Below the pieces are notes generated by a model. It was not told the origin of the DNA and did not search any database. It saw only the letters and a program-made list of their open reading frames with translations. The translations under genes and the position numbers were made by a program. Positions 35,241 through 46,387 of a DNA stretch of 64,000 bases are shown piece by piece. Source of the stretch: Mucor racemosus (lineage: Eukaryota > Mucoromycota > Mucoromycetes > Mucorales > Mucoraceae); the NCBI GenBank assembly GCA_027405735.1, contig JAPEHQ010000018.1:62001-126000 (forward strand). Reading direction: 5' to 3'. Numbering within the stretch: the stretch's first letter is position 1; each line of letters starts with the position of its first letter.

Positions 35241-36362
35241 TTATTCAATTTTAGATTCAACATCACCTGAATTAGGCATCATAACAGTAGAGGCATTTGC
35301 AGATATGGTAGCTACAATAGAAGCATCTGTTGGAACAGGCATTACAGGAATTTGTTGAGAAATGGCTGCAGTAGAACTAGTACTAGAACTACCACCAGCA
35401 GTAGAAGTGGCAGCAATATTCTTGTTGGCGGGTAAATCAAGCACATCCCTTCTCTTAAGATCCTGTTGAATATTTTCAATATCCTTTGCCAAAATGTTTG
35501 TAACGCCATTAGCTTTAAGAGACTTTACAATAAAGGAAACACCAACATGTTCTCTTAACAAACGATGAACGAGAAGCAAATGTTCAGGAGACAAAGATCT
35601 GTACATGGCATAAGTACGAGGATCTTCAGCAATAGGATGATTGTGTTCACCAATACTTTTACGAATTATCCAGAAACTACCACGACAGCAACGAGCATAG
35701 ATCATACATGCACATCCAGTCTTTTGAGATCTTCTGATACGTGGTCTTATAGTTTTATCTTCACTTGGTCTTTTATTGTTCTTGCGATAATGACCACCAT
35801 GTTTACAGATCAAATAAACCTTTGTTTTATCAGATTTGCTTGTAGTCAAAGCCACGTTGTGTTTTCTTCCATATTCAAAGGCTTCAGCACGAAGTTCTTC
35901 CAATGTTTGAAACATTCTTCCCATAGCAAATTTCTCATAAAATTCAGTGATAATAGGACTAGAAGGATCCAAAGTAGTATCTGTGATTTTCATACTGTTG
36001 TTACTCTTGTTATCATCATCTGCTGCGCAACCGATAGGAGAAATACCACTAGTATGACCCAAGACAGCTTGTGATAATAAAGCAGCATTAGTACTCAACA
36101 ACTGAGCATTGTCAGCTATAGAAGAATAGGTATGATGATGAGGACTATTATCCAACAAACTGTGCATGAGTGGTTGACTATTAACGTCCATCAAAGTTTG
36201 TTGCGTGTAATCAATCGTTGTTCGTTGTTCAAGTGCATTTGACAAGTTGGCAGCTGCTTCGGAAAGACCTGTTACAGGTTGGCTGTTCACTTCTGATAAG
36301 ATTTCGTTTTTGACTTCTTGACTCATATTGTCTATCGTTATATGGACACCCACTATACGCAA
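35241..36362 (-). CDS. FAR1/WRKY-GCM1-type zinc-binding protein, possible domesticated transposase DNA-binding domain
   Basis: Single-exon frame of 373 residues. Residues ~140-245 form a FAR1-like domain: AEAFEYGRKHNVALTTSKSD, LICKHGG, RSQKTGCACMIYA, FWIIRKSIGEHNHPI, giving the C...C...HxH zinc ligands of the WRKY-GCM1 superfamily. A helical block follows (LSPEHLLLVHRLLREHVG, VTNILAKDIENIQQDLKRR) that in Mutator-like (MULE) transposases lies between the FAR1 domain and the catalytic core. No catalytic DDE core or terminal repeats are present. The flanks are low-complexity Ser, Thr and Asn. It therefore looks like a transcription factor built from the DNA-binding part of a transposase. An internal ATG at 36326 (MSQEVKNE) may be the real start. 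Confidence 0.72.
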   Translation of the reverse strand: MRIVGVHITIDNMSQEVKNEILSEVNSQPVTGLSEAAANLSNALEQRTTIDYTQQTLMDVNSQPLMHSLLDNSPHHHTYSSIADNAQLLSTNAALLSQAVLGHTSGISPIGCAADDDNKSNNSMKITDTTLDPSSPIITEFYEKFAMGRMFQTLEELRAEAFEYGRKHNVALTTSKSDKTKVYLICKHGGHYRKNNKRPSEDKTIRPRIRRSQKTGCACMIYARCCRGSFWIIRKSIGEHNHPIAEDPRTYAMYRSLSPEHLLLVHRLLREHVGVSFIVKSLKANGVTNILAKDIENIQQDLKRRDVLDLPANKNIAATSTAGGSSSTSSTAAISQQIPVMPVPTDASIVATISANASTVMMPNSGDVESKIE

Positions 36363-36929
36363 TCAAATAAGAAAAGAAAAAGAGAGAGCAAGAATGAATA
36401 GAGAGTCTACACTATCCGCACCCTTGTGCTACAAGTTTTCTCCCTTCTTTTTGGAAGGCTTGGTTCATTTGATTTGGTATGTTTTAACGCGGAACTTGAT
36501 TTAACCGTTGATTCGGGATCTGATTAAACCATTTGTTTACTCGTGGGATTAAAGAAGTTGTTCTATATTCAGAAATGGAGATATATTGCATTTTTCATTT
36601 ACTGATTAGATATTCAATACATGCAATGCTTATGAAGTCATTTAATTGCTTATGACCAGTAATATGCATTATGAAGGATGTATATATACCCTACTAGATA
36701 GTGAGTAAACCTCAATGCATTACCTTATAAATAAAAAATCCTATCATACACTTCAAATACTTGGCCATACTTTGAGAATACCTGAATGTCTTTAATTGCT
36801 TGATATGCAATCGCAAATATTCTACGTTGGAGAGACAATATAGCTACAATAATATCCAATCTATATGATGATACATGTGCGGGAATAGCATGTTTTTGAG
36901 ATGCAATTACTATCTAATTGCTTGTAATT
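36363..36929. other. Promoter side of the FAR1-like gene and unassigned AT-rich DNA
   Basis: Includes a purine-rich leader directly upstream of the FAR1-like gene (minus strand). No other gene or repeat is recognised. Confidence 0.45.
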
Positions 36930-37745
36930 TTGATGATAGTAGGACCACTGATGCCAGCAACAGGAATGATATGATTATTTTAATTATCGAATTCAACAAA
37001 GAATTGAGCATGGCCTTCATTACTAGTAATTAAAACTTTGACATTATTAGGATACATTCTAGTCGAGCAGATTTATTTTATTTCATCAATGCCATCTACA
37101 TTACAAGAATGCTCTTCTATTTCATGGTCAAAATCTTCAACTTTCAAATATGCTGTACATTTAGCTATTGCGGGAGAAAAATCATGTTCTTCAAGATAGT
37201 TTACAGCTGTACCAGGACGCTGTCGTACTATCATCTTCATATATTTCAACCATGCACTGGGAATATATCCAGCCAAATTAATCTGAGTAATGTATGTGAT
37301 ATGAGTATTTTTGTCTGTTTTTGTGATTATCCACCCAGAGATTATCAAATTGGCACGAATTCTAAATTGTAGAACAGGTAAACGCCCATCAACGACAGAT
37401 GTCATAGCAATTAGGCATTCAGTCCCTGATAATTCACGAGATAATATACCTGCAATATCACGAAGATAGCATTTCTTTCCACCATAAGAAAAGTTAGCTT
37501 TGAAGCTGCACCAAAACAAAAATTCATTTATACTATACATCTCTTCTACTTTAGCAAGACTAAACTTGGCATCTTCTGAGAGAGAATATCAATTATTATC
37601 TAGAATATTCTTTTACAAAATATCTACTCACAAACTTTTCTACAACAACGTAAAGTAGCTATAAATGCTACCTGCTGGATGGTGAATTCATGACCTTCGA
37701 TATCAATCTCACCTCAAAGAATTAGTAGAGGATAGCGGTCATCAG
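36930..37745 (-). pseudogene. START-domain (StAR-like lipid transfer) pseudogene
   Basis: The minus-strand exon 37073-37575 carries FSLAKVEEMYSINEFLFW, SGTECLIAMTSVVDGRLP, RANLIISGWIITKTD, THITYITQINLAGYIPSAW, the usual order of the second half of a START lipid-binding domain. A GT-AG junction joins it upstream to 37628-37745 (EIDIEGHEFTIQQVAF), where an in-frame TGA interrupts the frame. Downstream, PNNVKVLITSNEGHAQFF and further matching sequence is broken by a TAA. The 5' part of the gene is missing exactly where R1 copy C begins. START domains move sterols or phospholipids, but this copy is disabled. Confidence 0.7.
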
Positions 37746-38043
37746 TCTTGTAATAGTGCTGATACCTTAGGCACTACCAAATATATATGAATTGGTAATA
37801 TTATGCTATCCGTCCCTGAATTTATTTTATACCTCACGAAAGACACAAAAACGCGTAAAGTTTACTGCTTTTCTATATAAACTGGGTCAAATTTTTCATC
37901 CCTACTCTACTTTTTTTTTTTTATTAAATAACACTACAAAAAAATTATACGCCAATGCACCTGAGATATTTAACCTTAATCCAAAAACAAGTATCCGGAA
38001 ATATCCTATTTTTTGCAGTTGGTATTAATTTTTTAATGCTAAT

Positions 38044-38523
38044 TGAAGTGAACTAAGCTAGATTCCCATCATAAAATACCTAAATTAAATGTCATCTCAT
38101 TTGAAACCATGCTATCAAAGATAAGGCTATATAGTAAATAGACAATTGCATAAAGATAGCAAGGGTATAATACTCAAATAAGAGATGCTAAAATACTAAA
38201 GTAATATGGGATATCCTAAATAAAAGATACAAAAAGTACATGCTTATCAAGTAGAACAAGTAAGGGCTGTTCTGAAAGCATGATTGACAAACTATATTTA
38301 AAACACCGTTCTTGATCCAAATCAATAACCAAACAACCCAACATTTATACTCAAAATTAATGGAATCGTTGACAATTGCAATGCAATTGCAAGATAGTAA
38401 ATAATCACCAAATAATATAAATAGAGACGTAGAATAACCATTTTATTGCACATTATCCATATTTTAATAAAGAAGGATTTTAACAGTATTCTTTATCGCT
38501 TTTTACACCCATATTTTACTGCA
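38044..38523 (+). mobile_element. Solo LTR, family gamma, copy 2
   Basis: 480 bases from TGAAGTGAAC to TTTTACTGCA, flanked by the exact duplication CTAAT (38039-38043 and 38524-38528). A TATAAATAG box and AATAAAG signal lie near the right end. It is homologous, in reverse orientation, to 20792-21267. It is inserted into R1 copy C within the segment that reads CAGTGCTAATGTTTCAG in intact copies. Confidence 0.87.
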
Positions 38524-39001
38524 CTAATGTTTCAGATTTCTACGCGTATTTCACTACTAAAAATGAAAAATCTTCAGCCTTCATACCTCTACAAAAAATT
38601 AAGCAATGCTAATACTTTTAAATAATAAAACTAACTTGCTTTGGAGTCCTTTATAACATATTTGAGTACAAAAAAATTAAGAGTACTTCTAATTTTTTTT
38701 CATTTTTTTGGGTATTTTTGTAGTAGATTTCAAAATATTCGTTAAATTGAGAAACGCTTTTTTAAATTCATGTCATCAAGCCCGTTGAGTTCTCTCAGAT
38801 CTAGTTTAGTTTTTTTTAAAATATTGGTTTTTCGTGGAGATATCCTCAAAAATGTGTACAAAGAGATACCTTTGCTTCTAGTTTCGATTTTTACCCTGTA
38901 TAACCTCATCCCAAATTCTGAATTTGAAAGAAATATGGACTGAAATCTTGTTTTTTATATGAAAAATACAGCTAGAAGGTTTATTAATAGCTCGATCGAT
39001 A

Positions 39002-39203
39002 TGTTATGTCAATACTCATCCTAGGCCTCACATCCAAGGTCACAGTCTATAATTAGTGTTACAGTAAAGCAATGCGGATCATTGACTTACATCATATTCT
39101 TAGATACAGTAATTAATGTATATAAATACATCCAAAGGATGTATTGTTAATAAAAGTGGAATATTCTGGCAAGATTATTTATATAGACTCTTTTGACATT
39201 TCA
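39002..39203 (+). mobile_element. Solo LTR, family delta, copy 1
   Basis: 202 bases from TGTTATGTC to GACATTTCA, flanked by the exact duplication CGATA (38997-39001 and 39204-39208). It contains TATATAAATA and AATAAAAG. Inside is the near-palindrome CATCCAAAGGATG. Reverse-complement copy at 23851-24074. Confidence 0.85.
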
Positions 39204-39784
39204 CGATAGATACAGTATATTTACTGTGCATTATTGTAAATACTTATATTTAAAACATGGTTATAAAAAGTAATGTTTATCTTCAAAAAACCTTCAAAAT
39301 TTCAATTGCATTTTACCCAAAATTTTATGTGAAATTTTTTTTTGAATTTTGTTTAGATGGATGAAGAATTTAAAACGGTACAAAAACTATTCAATACGCT
39401 TAGTCTACTTACTTTGCAGTTCATGAGCTATTAAGCGATTTTGTTTTTTTAATCATTTTTTATCATTTTTTTTCAAATCAATTTTGGAACCCCGTTACTA
39501 TAGGTTTTAAGCTGTAATATGGGCTATTACTTTAATTATCTTGACAAAAAATCAATATTTTTCTCTGAAACAAAAAATAAAGAGTAGCTTAGAGTTGGAT
39601 CTATCTTGTGAATACAAAAAAAACAATACCTCAATTTAGGTGCTCAATTTTTTATGATCAATTTTTAGTCAGTTTTGGTCAATTTTGGTCAATTATGGTC
39701 AATGTTTGGCCAGCGCTCTTATATTCTGGTATTAATACTTCTATTTTTTGAGATATCAATGACCTATAGGGTTAAGGTATATCT

Positions 39785-40020
39785 TTTATGGGTTATTGTG
39801 CATTCGGCAAGTTTGAACAGCAAGTTAGGTACCTGCTATTTGCGCCTTCTAAGAACAGTAAACTCACCAATTCTCGACGGATATGGATCCAAATGACCTC
39901 CCGTTGCAATAGCAAATACTTCTAGTGTTGACCCACAGAATTAAAAAGAGGTTTATCCTCCCCGAGCCGCTGTGGAAATGGAGGAATGAAAACTCGTACT
40001 TGTTGAAACTATTTTGTATG
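39785..40020. repeat. Dispersed repeat R4, copy 1
   Basis: Shares with 54655-54900 the ordered blocks TTGTGCATTC, AAGTTTGAACA, TGCCTGCTATTT (or ACCTGCTATTT), CAGTAAAC, GATCCAAA, CTTCTAGTGTTGACCCACAG (CTCTAGTGTTGATCCACAG in copy 2), and a CCTCCCC-AGC-G block. About 70 percent alike by eye. No function is recognised. Confidence 0.55.
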
Positions 40021-40674
40021 GATTGTTTCAGATATTCTTTGAGAAAATTCATAAAATCAAATAATAATTCGAAATTAAATTTTGAAGTTGTATATAATGT
40101 ACAGTAAATATACAAACAACATATCTTGATTTACTAGCTAACAACTGTTTTTGAAGGATCTTTGGGCATGTTTTTGAAAAAAATGGCCTTTTCTTTTGCT
40201 TGAAAGAAATTTAGTAACTGGAAAAATGCTTACAATCAATGAATATTGATTCAAATGGACCGGAAGTTTCAAAATATATGCTACATCTTTAGGTTCATTC
40301 AAAACCTCCAATTTCGGTGTACATAAGTTTGCTAGTTAAGGTGTATGAACAGAATTGCCACTTTTGTTATAAATTAGACATAGCATCACGCTGATACTAA
40401 ACCACCAAAATCAAGCATGTTGGGCAATGGCAACTACCGAAATTCATAAATAATGAACGTCATTTTTACGCAACTCGCATAAAAATGGAGGATATATATA
40501 CTTTTGAAGCTTGAATCCCTTACAAACTTAAAAACAAGAAGGGAAGATATAGATAATGTGGACGTTTGGCCCATTTAATTCTTATAGACACATTCAATCG
40601 AGTATATATATAATACGTAATCATGAAATGAACAATAGTATTGATTATTATATCAGTTAAATGACAACAACAAT
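40021..40674. other. Intergenic region, no gene seen
   Basis: Sequence between repeat R4 and the 3' end of the TAF4 gene. Nothing recognisable apart from AT-rich 3' flanking sequence. Confidence 0.45.
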
Positions 40675-43600
40675 TTATTTCAAATAACTAGAATACGCTT
40701 TCAGTAAAGTACGACGAGCACTATCCATATTGTTCTCATATTCATCCTCTAAAACAAACAAAGCATCTCTAACTGTGATTTTACGAGCACCTTGTTCTCC
40801 TAATCGATGAGGACGCCCAATTGTGGAAGGCGGTAAAAATAAACCACCCTCTGTTGAAGTATTTGATCTACCAAATCCTTTTGGCTTCTTTCCAGCCATG
40901 ATATCAGGACCACTACCAGACTTTCGTCTTTTTGGTCTACCTCTTCCTCTAGGTTGATCATCATCACCTGTTGCTGTAGGTGTTGTAGGCACTGCTGATG
41001 TTGACGCTGCAGGTGTTGTTGCAGTTGTCGATGCTGCTGTCACAACTTCACTAAATGTTGCATTTGTAGGTGATGTAGATAATGGTGTATTTGAAACTGG
41101 TGAGTTCAAATTTGTAGTAGCTAAAGGAGAAATAGCAGAAGGTGAACCTGTCGTGGTATCATTTTGTATTGTTGTTCCCGGCGCATTACTATTTTGTCTA
41201 GAAATTGGCGATGCTGCTGTTGCAGCAGCTGATGCTGGTGTCGATGCTGATGGTGGTGCCGATGGTGAAGGTTGAGCCGCTGATTTTTCTTTTGAAGATC
41301 CACCTCCAGAATTATTCATACCAGTCAACATCCAACTTTTCATTACACCACCAGCAATCATTAAAGCAGTTTCATTTGTAGTTTTGTTTCGAACATCATC
41401 ACTCATATATCTTGCAGTAACACCAGGTCCCATTTCCTTCTTCTTCTTCTTTTTAGAAGGTCTATCATCATCACCCGCATCTCCTCCTTCTTCTCCCATT
41501 TGTGCCTTTCTCTCTCGTTCTAATAGAATCTCTTTACGTTTTCTCTCTTCCTCTCTTTCAACACGTTCTACAGCAAGTAGTTGCTTTTTGATATCTTGAA
41601 TATCTACAATCTTAAAAGGAAGATGTCCGGTTTCGTCGATGGCTGGTTGTGTGAATGTTTGTGAATCAACTCGATGTTTGGAGGCGAAAATCATATGTTT
41701 TACTAGGGCTTGAATTCGTTTTTCGGTGGCGAGTGCGATTAATGCGACTACATCGCTTCCTAATTTGAGATCGGCGGCAGTAGCTAAACAGGATTTAATA
41801 TACAAACACTGATCTAACTCCCAACCTCTCACATAATACTTACTGTGTTTACTAATAATATTCTTGAGCATATCTGAATTCATAAAATCCTGCGTAACAC
41901 CAGAAGTTTGATCAATATTTTCTGCCTATATAGTAAAAACCGAAAAAACGATGGGTTAATTGTATACTCATCTTATTTATACTTTTTTTATTTTTACCTT
42001 TACAGGAGCAATATTTGCACTCGATTGATCAGGTGGACCTGACTGGTTATTTTGAGAGGTTTGTGGTTGTAAAGGAGTTTGTGGTTGAGATGATGATTGT
42101 TGTGGTAATAGTTGTTGAGCTTGTTGTTGTTGTTGCTGCTGCTGCTGCTGTTGTTGTTGTTGTTGTTGAGCTTGTTGTTGTTGTTGTTGCTGTTGCTGCT
42201 GTTGTTGTTGAGCTTGTTGCTGCATTAATTGCTGTTGTTGATGTTGTTGGATCAAATGTTGTTTCATTTGATTTTGTTGATGTTGCAGCATTTGTTGTTG
42301 CTGTTGTTGTAAATGCAATTGTTGTTGTTGCATCAATTGTTGCTGTTGTTGCTGTAATTGAGATATAGGCGCAGTATTAGATCTATACAAAGGTAAAGGT
42401 TGTGATGTATTTATGGGTATATCTGATGTTCTTGCTCTTTTTGCTTGTGGTGCACTAAAAAATTGAACCGTATTAATATTTTCTATATATTTGCATAAAT
42501 TATAAAACATTACATCAATCCTGACATGGCACGTTGAGTATCTTCTGCTCTTATTTGAGAACTACTCATAGTTTGTTTAATATTAGGTGATTGTTGTGGT
42601 TGAATTGGTTGTCTGATGGCTGGATTGCGAACAGCAGGTTGTTGAGGAGTAGCAGGCTTACTTTTAAGATTTTCTAATTGCTGATATTGTTGTTGATCTA
42701 ATAACATCCTTGCTTGAGCCAAGAATTGGTTTGCTGTAACTGCATTTCCTTGCAATTGTCTAAATAATTCGATAAATCGTTCTTTGCGATCGGGCGATAA
42801 TTGAGCTGTCAAATTGTCTAATAATGTCATAGATGTTGCTATAGAAAGAGTCAATATTAGTAAAGATTTATCATGTATTTAGAATGATATCCTATGTTTA
42901 CCTCCAGAGGATGGTTGAGCAGTTGAAGTGGTAGCAGTAGTAGCAGTAGTAGTAGCAGTAGTAGTAGCAGGGGTAGGGGTAGTAGAAGATTGAGGTTGGG
43001 GTTGAAGAGGCTGAGGTTGCAATGGTTGTTGAGGAGCAATTACTTTTGGTGATTGCTGTTGTTGGGCCGCTGATGATGATTGAACATTAGCTATAGGAGA
43101 GTTTTGTGCATTTTGTGTTAATGCTTGTTGTGGTGATTGTGTCGCAACTGGTGTAGTTGTTCCTGATGGTGGTGGTTGTGTTGAGGCAGTTACATTGATT
43201 TGGGGGGATGCAGATGCTTTAACAACTTGAGGGGAGGATTGATTTACAACGGGCGATTGAATTGTAGATGGCTGTACACGATTTGCTGCTGGTGATTGAG
43301 TATTTAATTGGGGTGAAGCATTAGCTAGTGGCGAACTAATTTGTGGAGATGGTTGCGCACTTGTTGGTGTTGGAGTAGCTTGAGGAGTTGTTTGTGCACT
43401 TGTTGTTTGAGGTGATGGTTGTGTCATTGCTGTTGCTACTGGGGAAGATTGTACAGCTGATTGAGGTGATGCTTGAGGTGAAGCTTTAACATCTTGAGTA
43501 TTTGTAGTAGTAGTAGTAGGAGAGGTAGTGTTACTGTTATTACTATTCATTGGAGAAGAGGTTAATTCTTGGACAGGTGGTGTACTGAATGATGCGTTTG

Positions 43601-43886
43601 GAGTGCTGCTATTGCTTTGAGTTGTACCATTGTTTGTAGCATTTCGGTTCCAAGGTTGGACATTTGGAGACGCGTATGAAGATTCTGGTAAATCGAATAA
43701 ATGCTGAAGCTCTGCTGGAAGATTATTATAAGAAGCCGATTGATTATCTTCATTTCTAAAGGTTTGTACAATTGATTGAAATGATTGATTATTCGTGTTT
43801 CCCTGATCATCTCCTAGGATATCTTGAAATGAAAAATTCAAATCTTTTTGGTTTTGATCTTTATTAGAATCTTCCTTTTCACTCAT
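40675..43886 (-). CDS. TAF4: Transcription initiation factor TFIID subunit 4 (TAF4)
   Basis: Four exons on the minus strand (42902-43886, 42514-42838, 41998-42454, 40675-41925) close in frame to 1005 residues. TAF4 pairs with TAF12 in the core of TFIID. Residues ~1-330 are a low-complexity Ser/Gln/Thr/Pro activation-type region. Exon 2 carries a helical ERFIELFRQLQGNAVTANQF segment. Exon 3 is a long polyglutamine tract (42.1-42.36 kb). Exon 4 holds the conserved TAF4 C-terminal domain: KLGSDVVALIALATEKRIQ (histone-fold part), AVERVEREEERKRKEILL, GPGVTARYMSDDVRNKTTNE, then near the end RKITVRDALFVLEDEYENNM. The poly-Lys KKKKKK stretch may be a nuclear signal. Introns are GT-AG. Poly-Q length may vary between strains. 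Confidence 0.92.
42095..42363 (-). repeat. Polyglutamine-coding CAA/CAG repeat in TAF4
   Basis: Plus-strand (TTG)n/(CTG)n codes for runs of Gln broken by Ala, Met, Leu and His in the TAF4 frame. Mixed CAA and CAG codons suggest an older tract kept at the protein level and not a fresh expansion. Long antisense Val-rich and Leu-rich open frames here are by-products of the repeat. Confidence 0.85.
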
Positions 43887-44013
43887 AGTAAATATTTTGA
43901 TGTTTAAATAAATGAAATAAAACTCTTTTTTTATTCAAGAACTCGCGAGTTTTAACATGATGAAAAGTCTATTAAATGATGTCACGTAAACACGTTTCAA
44001 TAACCGACATCTC

Positions 44014-46387
44014 TCAGTAAGCAGCAGCAAGCCCAGCCTTTCTTGGATCACTGGCAGCATCCACAGTGCCATTGGGATGGCGATAGATGGATTGAACACC
44101 AGAGAAAATAACTTCTGCATCTAAATCATAAATCTGAAATATCACATAAAAAAAATAAAAAAAAAAATTAATGCGATTGTTTGAAAGACTGTTCTGAATA
44201 AAACATACCTGGTGTCCCAATTTGATTAATCCTTCTGCAATTCGAGAATCAAATCCAGGCTCTAAACGGATTTTATTAGGTAATAGTTGATGATGGATAC
44301 GAGGTAAACCAACAGAATCAAACAGATCCATTTTGAAATCAAGAGCATTTATGATAGTCTATGTAGATAAATGATGAGATGTTTACATTCAAAACATTTT
44401 TTTTGATTGTATACTTGCGTACATTTACAGTAGAAGTGATGATTGCAGATCCACCCGAGGCACCAACTACCATCTTGAGATGTCCGTCTTCATCTTCAAT
44501 GATTGTAGGTGTAATGGAAGACAATGGCCTTTTACCAGGAGCGACGAAATTGGCTGCGCTTGGACTATAGCCGAAGGCATTGATGATTCCTGCACTGCTA
44601 AAATCATCTTGCTGATCGTTTAGAATAATGCCGGTTTTAGCATCCATAATTCCTGATCCAAAACTGAGATTGATAGTTGAAGTCAAAGCAACTGCAGAAT
44701 TGTCTTTATCAACAACAGATAAATGCATGGTGCCATGAGGATCATTCCCCTCAAAGCGAGGTTTATAGTATTCAGGATCGTGTGTTTTATTCTACATGAA
44801 AAAATAAGTTTGAATAAATAGAAAATCAACATTGATTATGCTTACATCTGTAATATTAGGTCGAACAAAATCGGCCCACTCTTTTGAAATCAATTCCTCC
44901 ATTCTGTCTTCAATATCATTAAAAGATGGGTCACCCATCTCAGTTCTTGCTGCATATGCAAACTTGAATGCCTCTATTAATCGGTGCATATTTAGGATAT
45001 TTCGACCACCATCTTGAGCAAAGTTGTATGGTTCAATCAGATTCAAAATATTGAGCAAAACTGGCCCACTTGTTGGAGCAGATGCTGTAAATATCTTGGA
45101 ATTGTGGTAATTTGTTGAAATCACAGGTCGAATGAGTGCCTTGTAATTCTTGAGGTCCTCTAATGTGATGATACCGCCGTTTTTGACAATTGTATTTACA
45201 ATTGATTCTGCAATAAAACCCGAATAAAATGAATCGGCACCTTGATTTGCAATTGTTTCAAGGGTTTTAGCAAGTGTTGGCCGTTTGATGATATCGCCTG
45301 GCTTTGCAATTGTGCCATTTGGGGCAAATACTTCTACCCATTCTGGTAGATTTAATAGCCAACTTTGAGCGCCCTATATCATTGTTTGTTATTACATTAT
45401 GCGTGGACAGGCATTAGTTTTATCAAATCATAATATTTGCCTTTAATCGACTATACATTAAATCGTTGGCTACAAACCCATCTCTCGCAATATCAATAGC
45501 ATCTCTGAAAAGCCTTGACCATGGAAGCTTACCATATCTACATATAATTTACATTAGTATTTTGTTTAGCAGAAATTTCGGATATAAATTTAAACATGCT
45601 TTCTATGTGCTAATTCGTAACCGCGGATTTCGCCACTGTAATGATAGGTTAATACCCCATTCATAAAAGGAGATATAGCATATAAATATACTCACGGTAC
45701 GCCAACTGCTAAACCAGTTACTTGGGATAAAGTTCCATTTTTAGCATACATATCCTCAGTTGATGCGCTCGGAGCAGTTTCTCTATAATCAATAAAATCA
45801 TATTCACCATTGGAAGTGCGTACTAGCATGAACCCACCACTAAAAATATATGATATTGGATCTATGATTCTCTACAAATAGTAAGTATATTGTCTTTACC
45901 CTCCAATCCCTATAGAAAACGATGAAACATGGTAAATGTGTATGTTTGTGAGCTATAGATTAGCATAGGTACCTGTAGCAAAACCGTTGATGACACCAAT
46001 ACATAGAGATGAAGCAATAGCAGAATCTACTGCAGTACCACCATCTTTTAGAACTACATATAGTAATTGTTAATTTTGAAATACTGTATATTTCATTTTT
46101 GAGATATGTACCATGTAACCCAACATTAGAACATTGCTCATTTTCAACAGAAACAGCACCTTGTGTGCCAGATACCTTATGAGAGATATTGTTATCTATA
46201 ACATTATATAACTGAATATATATATAAATTAAACTGGGCACCTTATCTTGATATAATTACCGTTGACTATGACTCTTGCTTGCGGTAATATATTGGCATT
46301 AGCAGCACCTTGAATAGTGATAAGTGTAATGCAAGCAGCAATTGTCCATCTCTTCAGAACCTTTGTTTGACTATTGCTTTTAGCCAT
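44014..46387 (-). CDS. Gamma-glutamyltranspeptidase
   Basis: Eleven exons: 46261-46387, 46112-46195, 45973-46053, 45900-45909, 45696-45839, 45600-45635, 45441-45537, 44846-45373, 44423-44791, 44209-44358, 44014-44133; 581 residues. GGT hydrolyses or transfers the gamma-glutamyl group of glutathione and self-cleaves into two subunits. A short basic N-terminus and one hydrophobic segment (WTIAACITLITIQGAANA) act as signal anchor. Visible: [92 protein letters not shown] with nucleophile Thr390, TSTINLSFGSG, LSSITPTI, VVGASGGSAII. Exon 4 is only 10 bases. The introns after exons 6 and 7 start with GC (GCATGT, GCAAAT); these choices restore the conserved reading. TAF4 starts 128 bases downstream on the same strand. 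Confidence 0.93.

Larger units (their letters stand above)
37746..39800. repeat. Dispersed repeat R1, copy C
   Basis: Same landmark order as the other R1 copies. Its left end abuts the broken START-domain gene. It is interrupted by solo LTRs at 38044-38523 and 39002-39203. Excising these restores continuous similarity with copies A and D. Confidence 0.7.

Noticed and set aside
35565..36074. Plus-strand ORF of 169 codons
   Set aside because: Fully antisense to the FAR1-like gene, with no recognisable motif and low-complexity composition.
42015..42368. Plus-strand Val-rich ORF of 117 codons, and other long frames near 42.9-43.8 kb
   Set aside because: Antisense to the TAF4 polyglutamine and low-complexity exons. 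The length comes from the CAA/CAG repeat, not from a gene.
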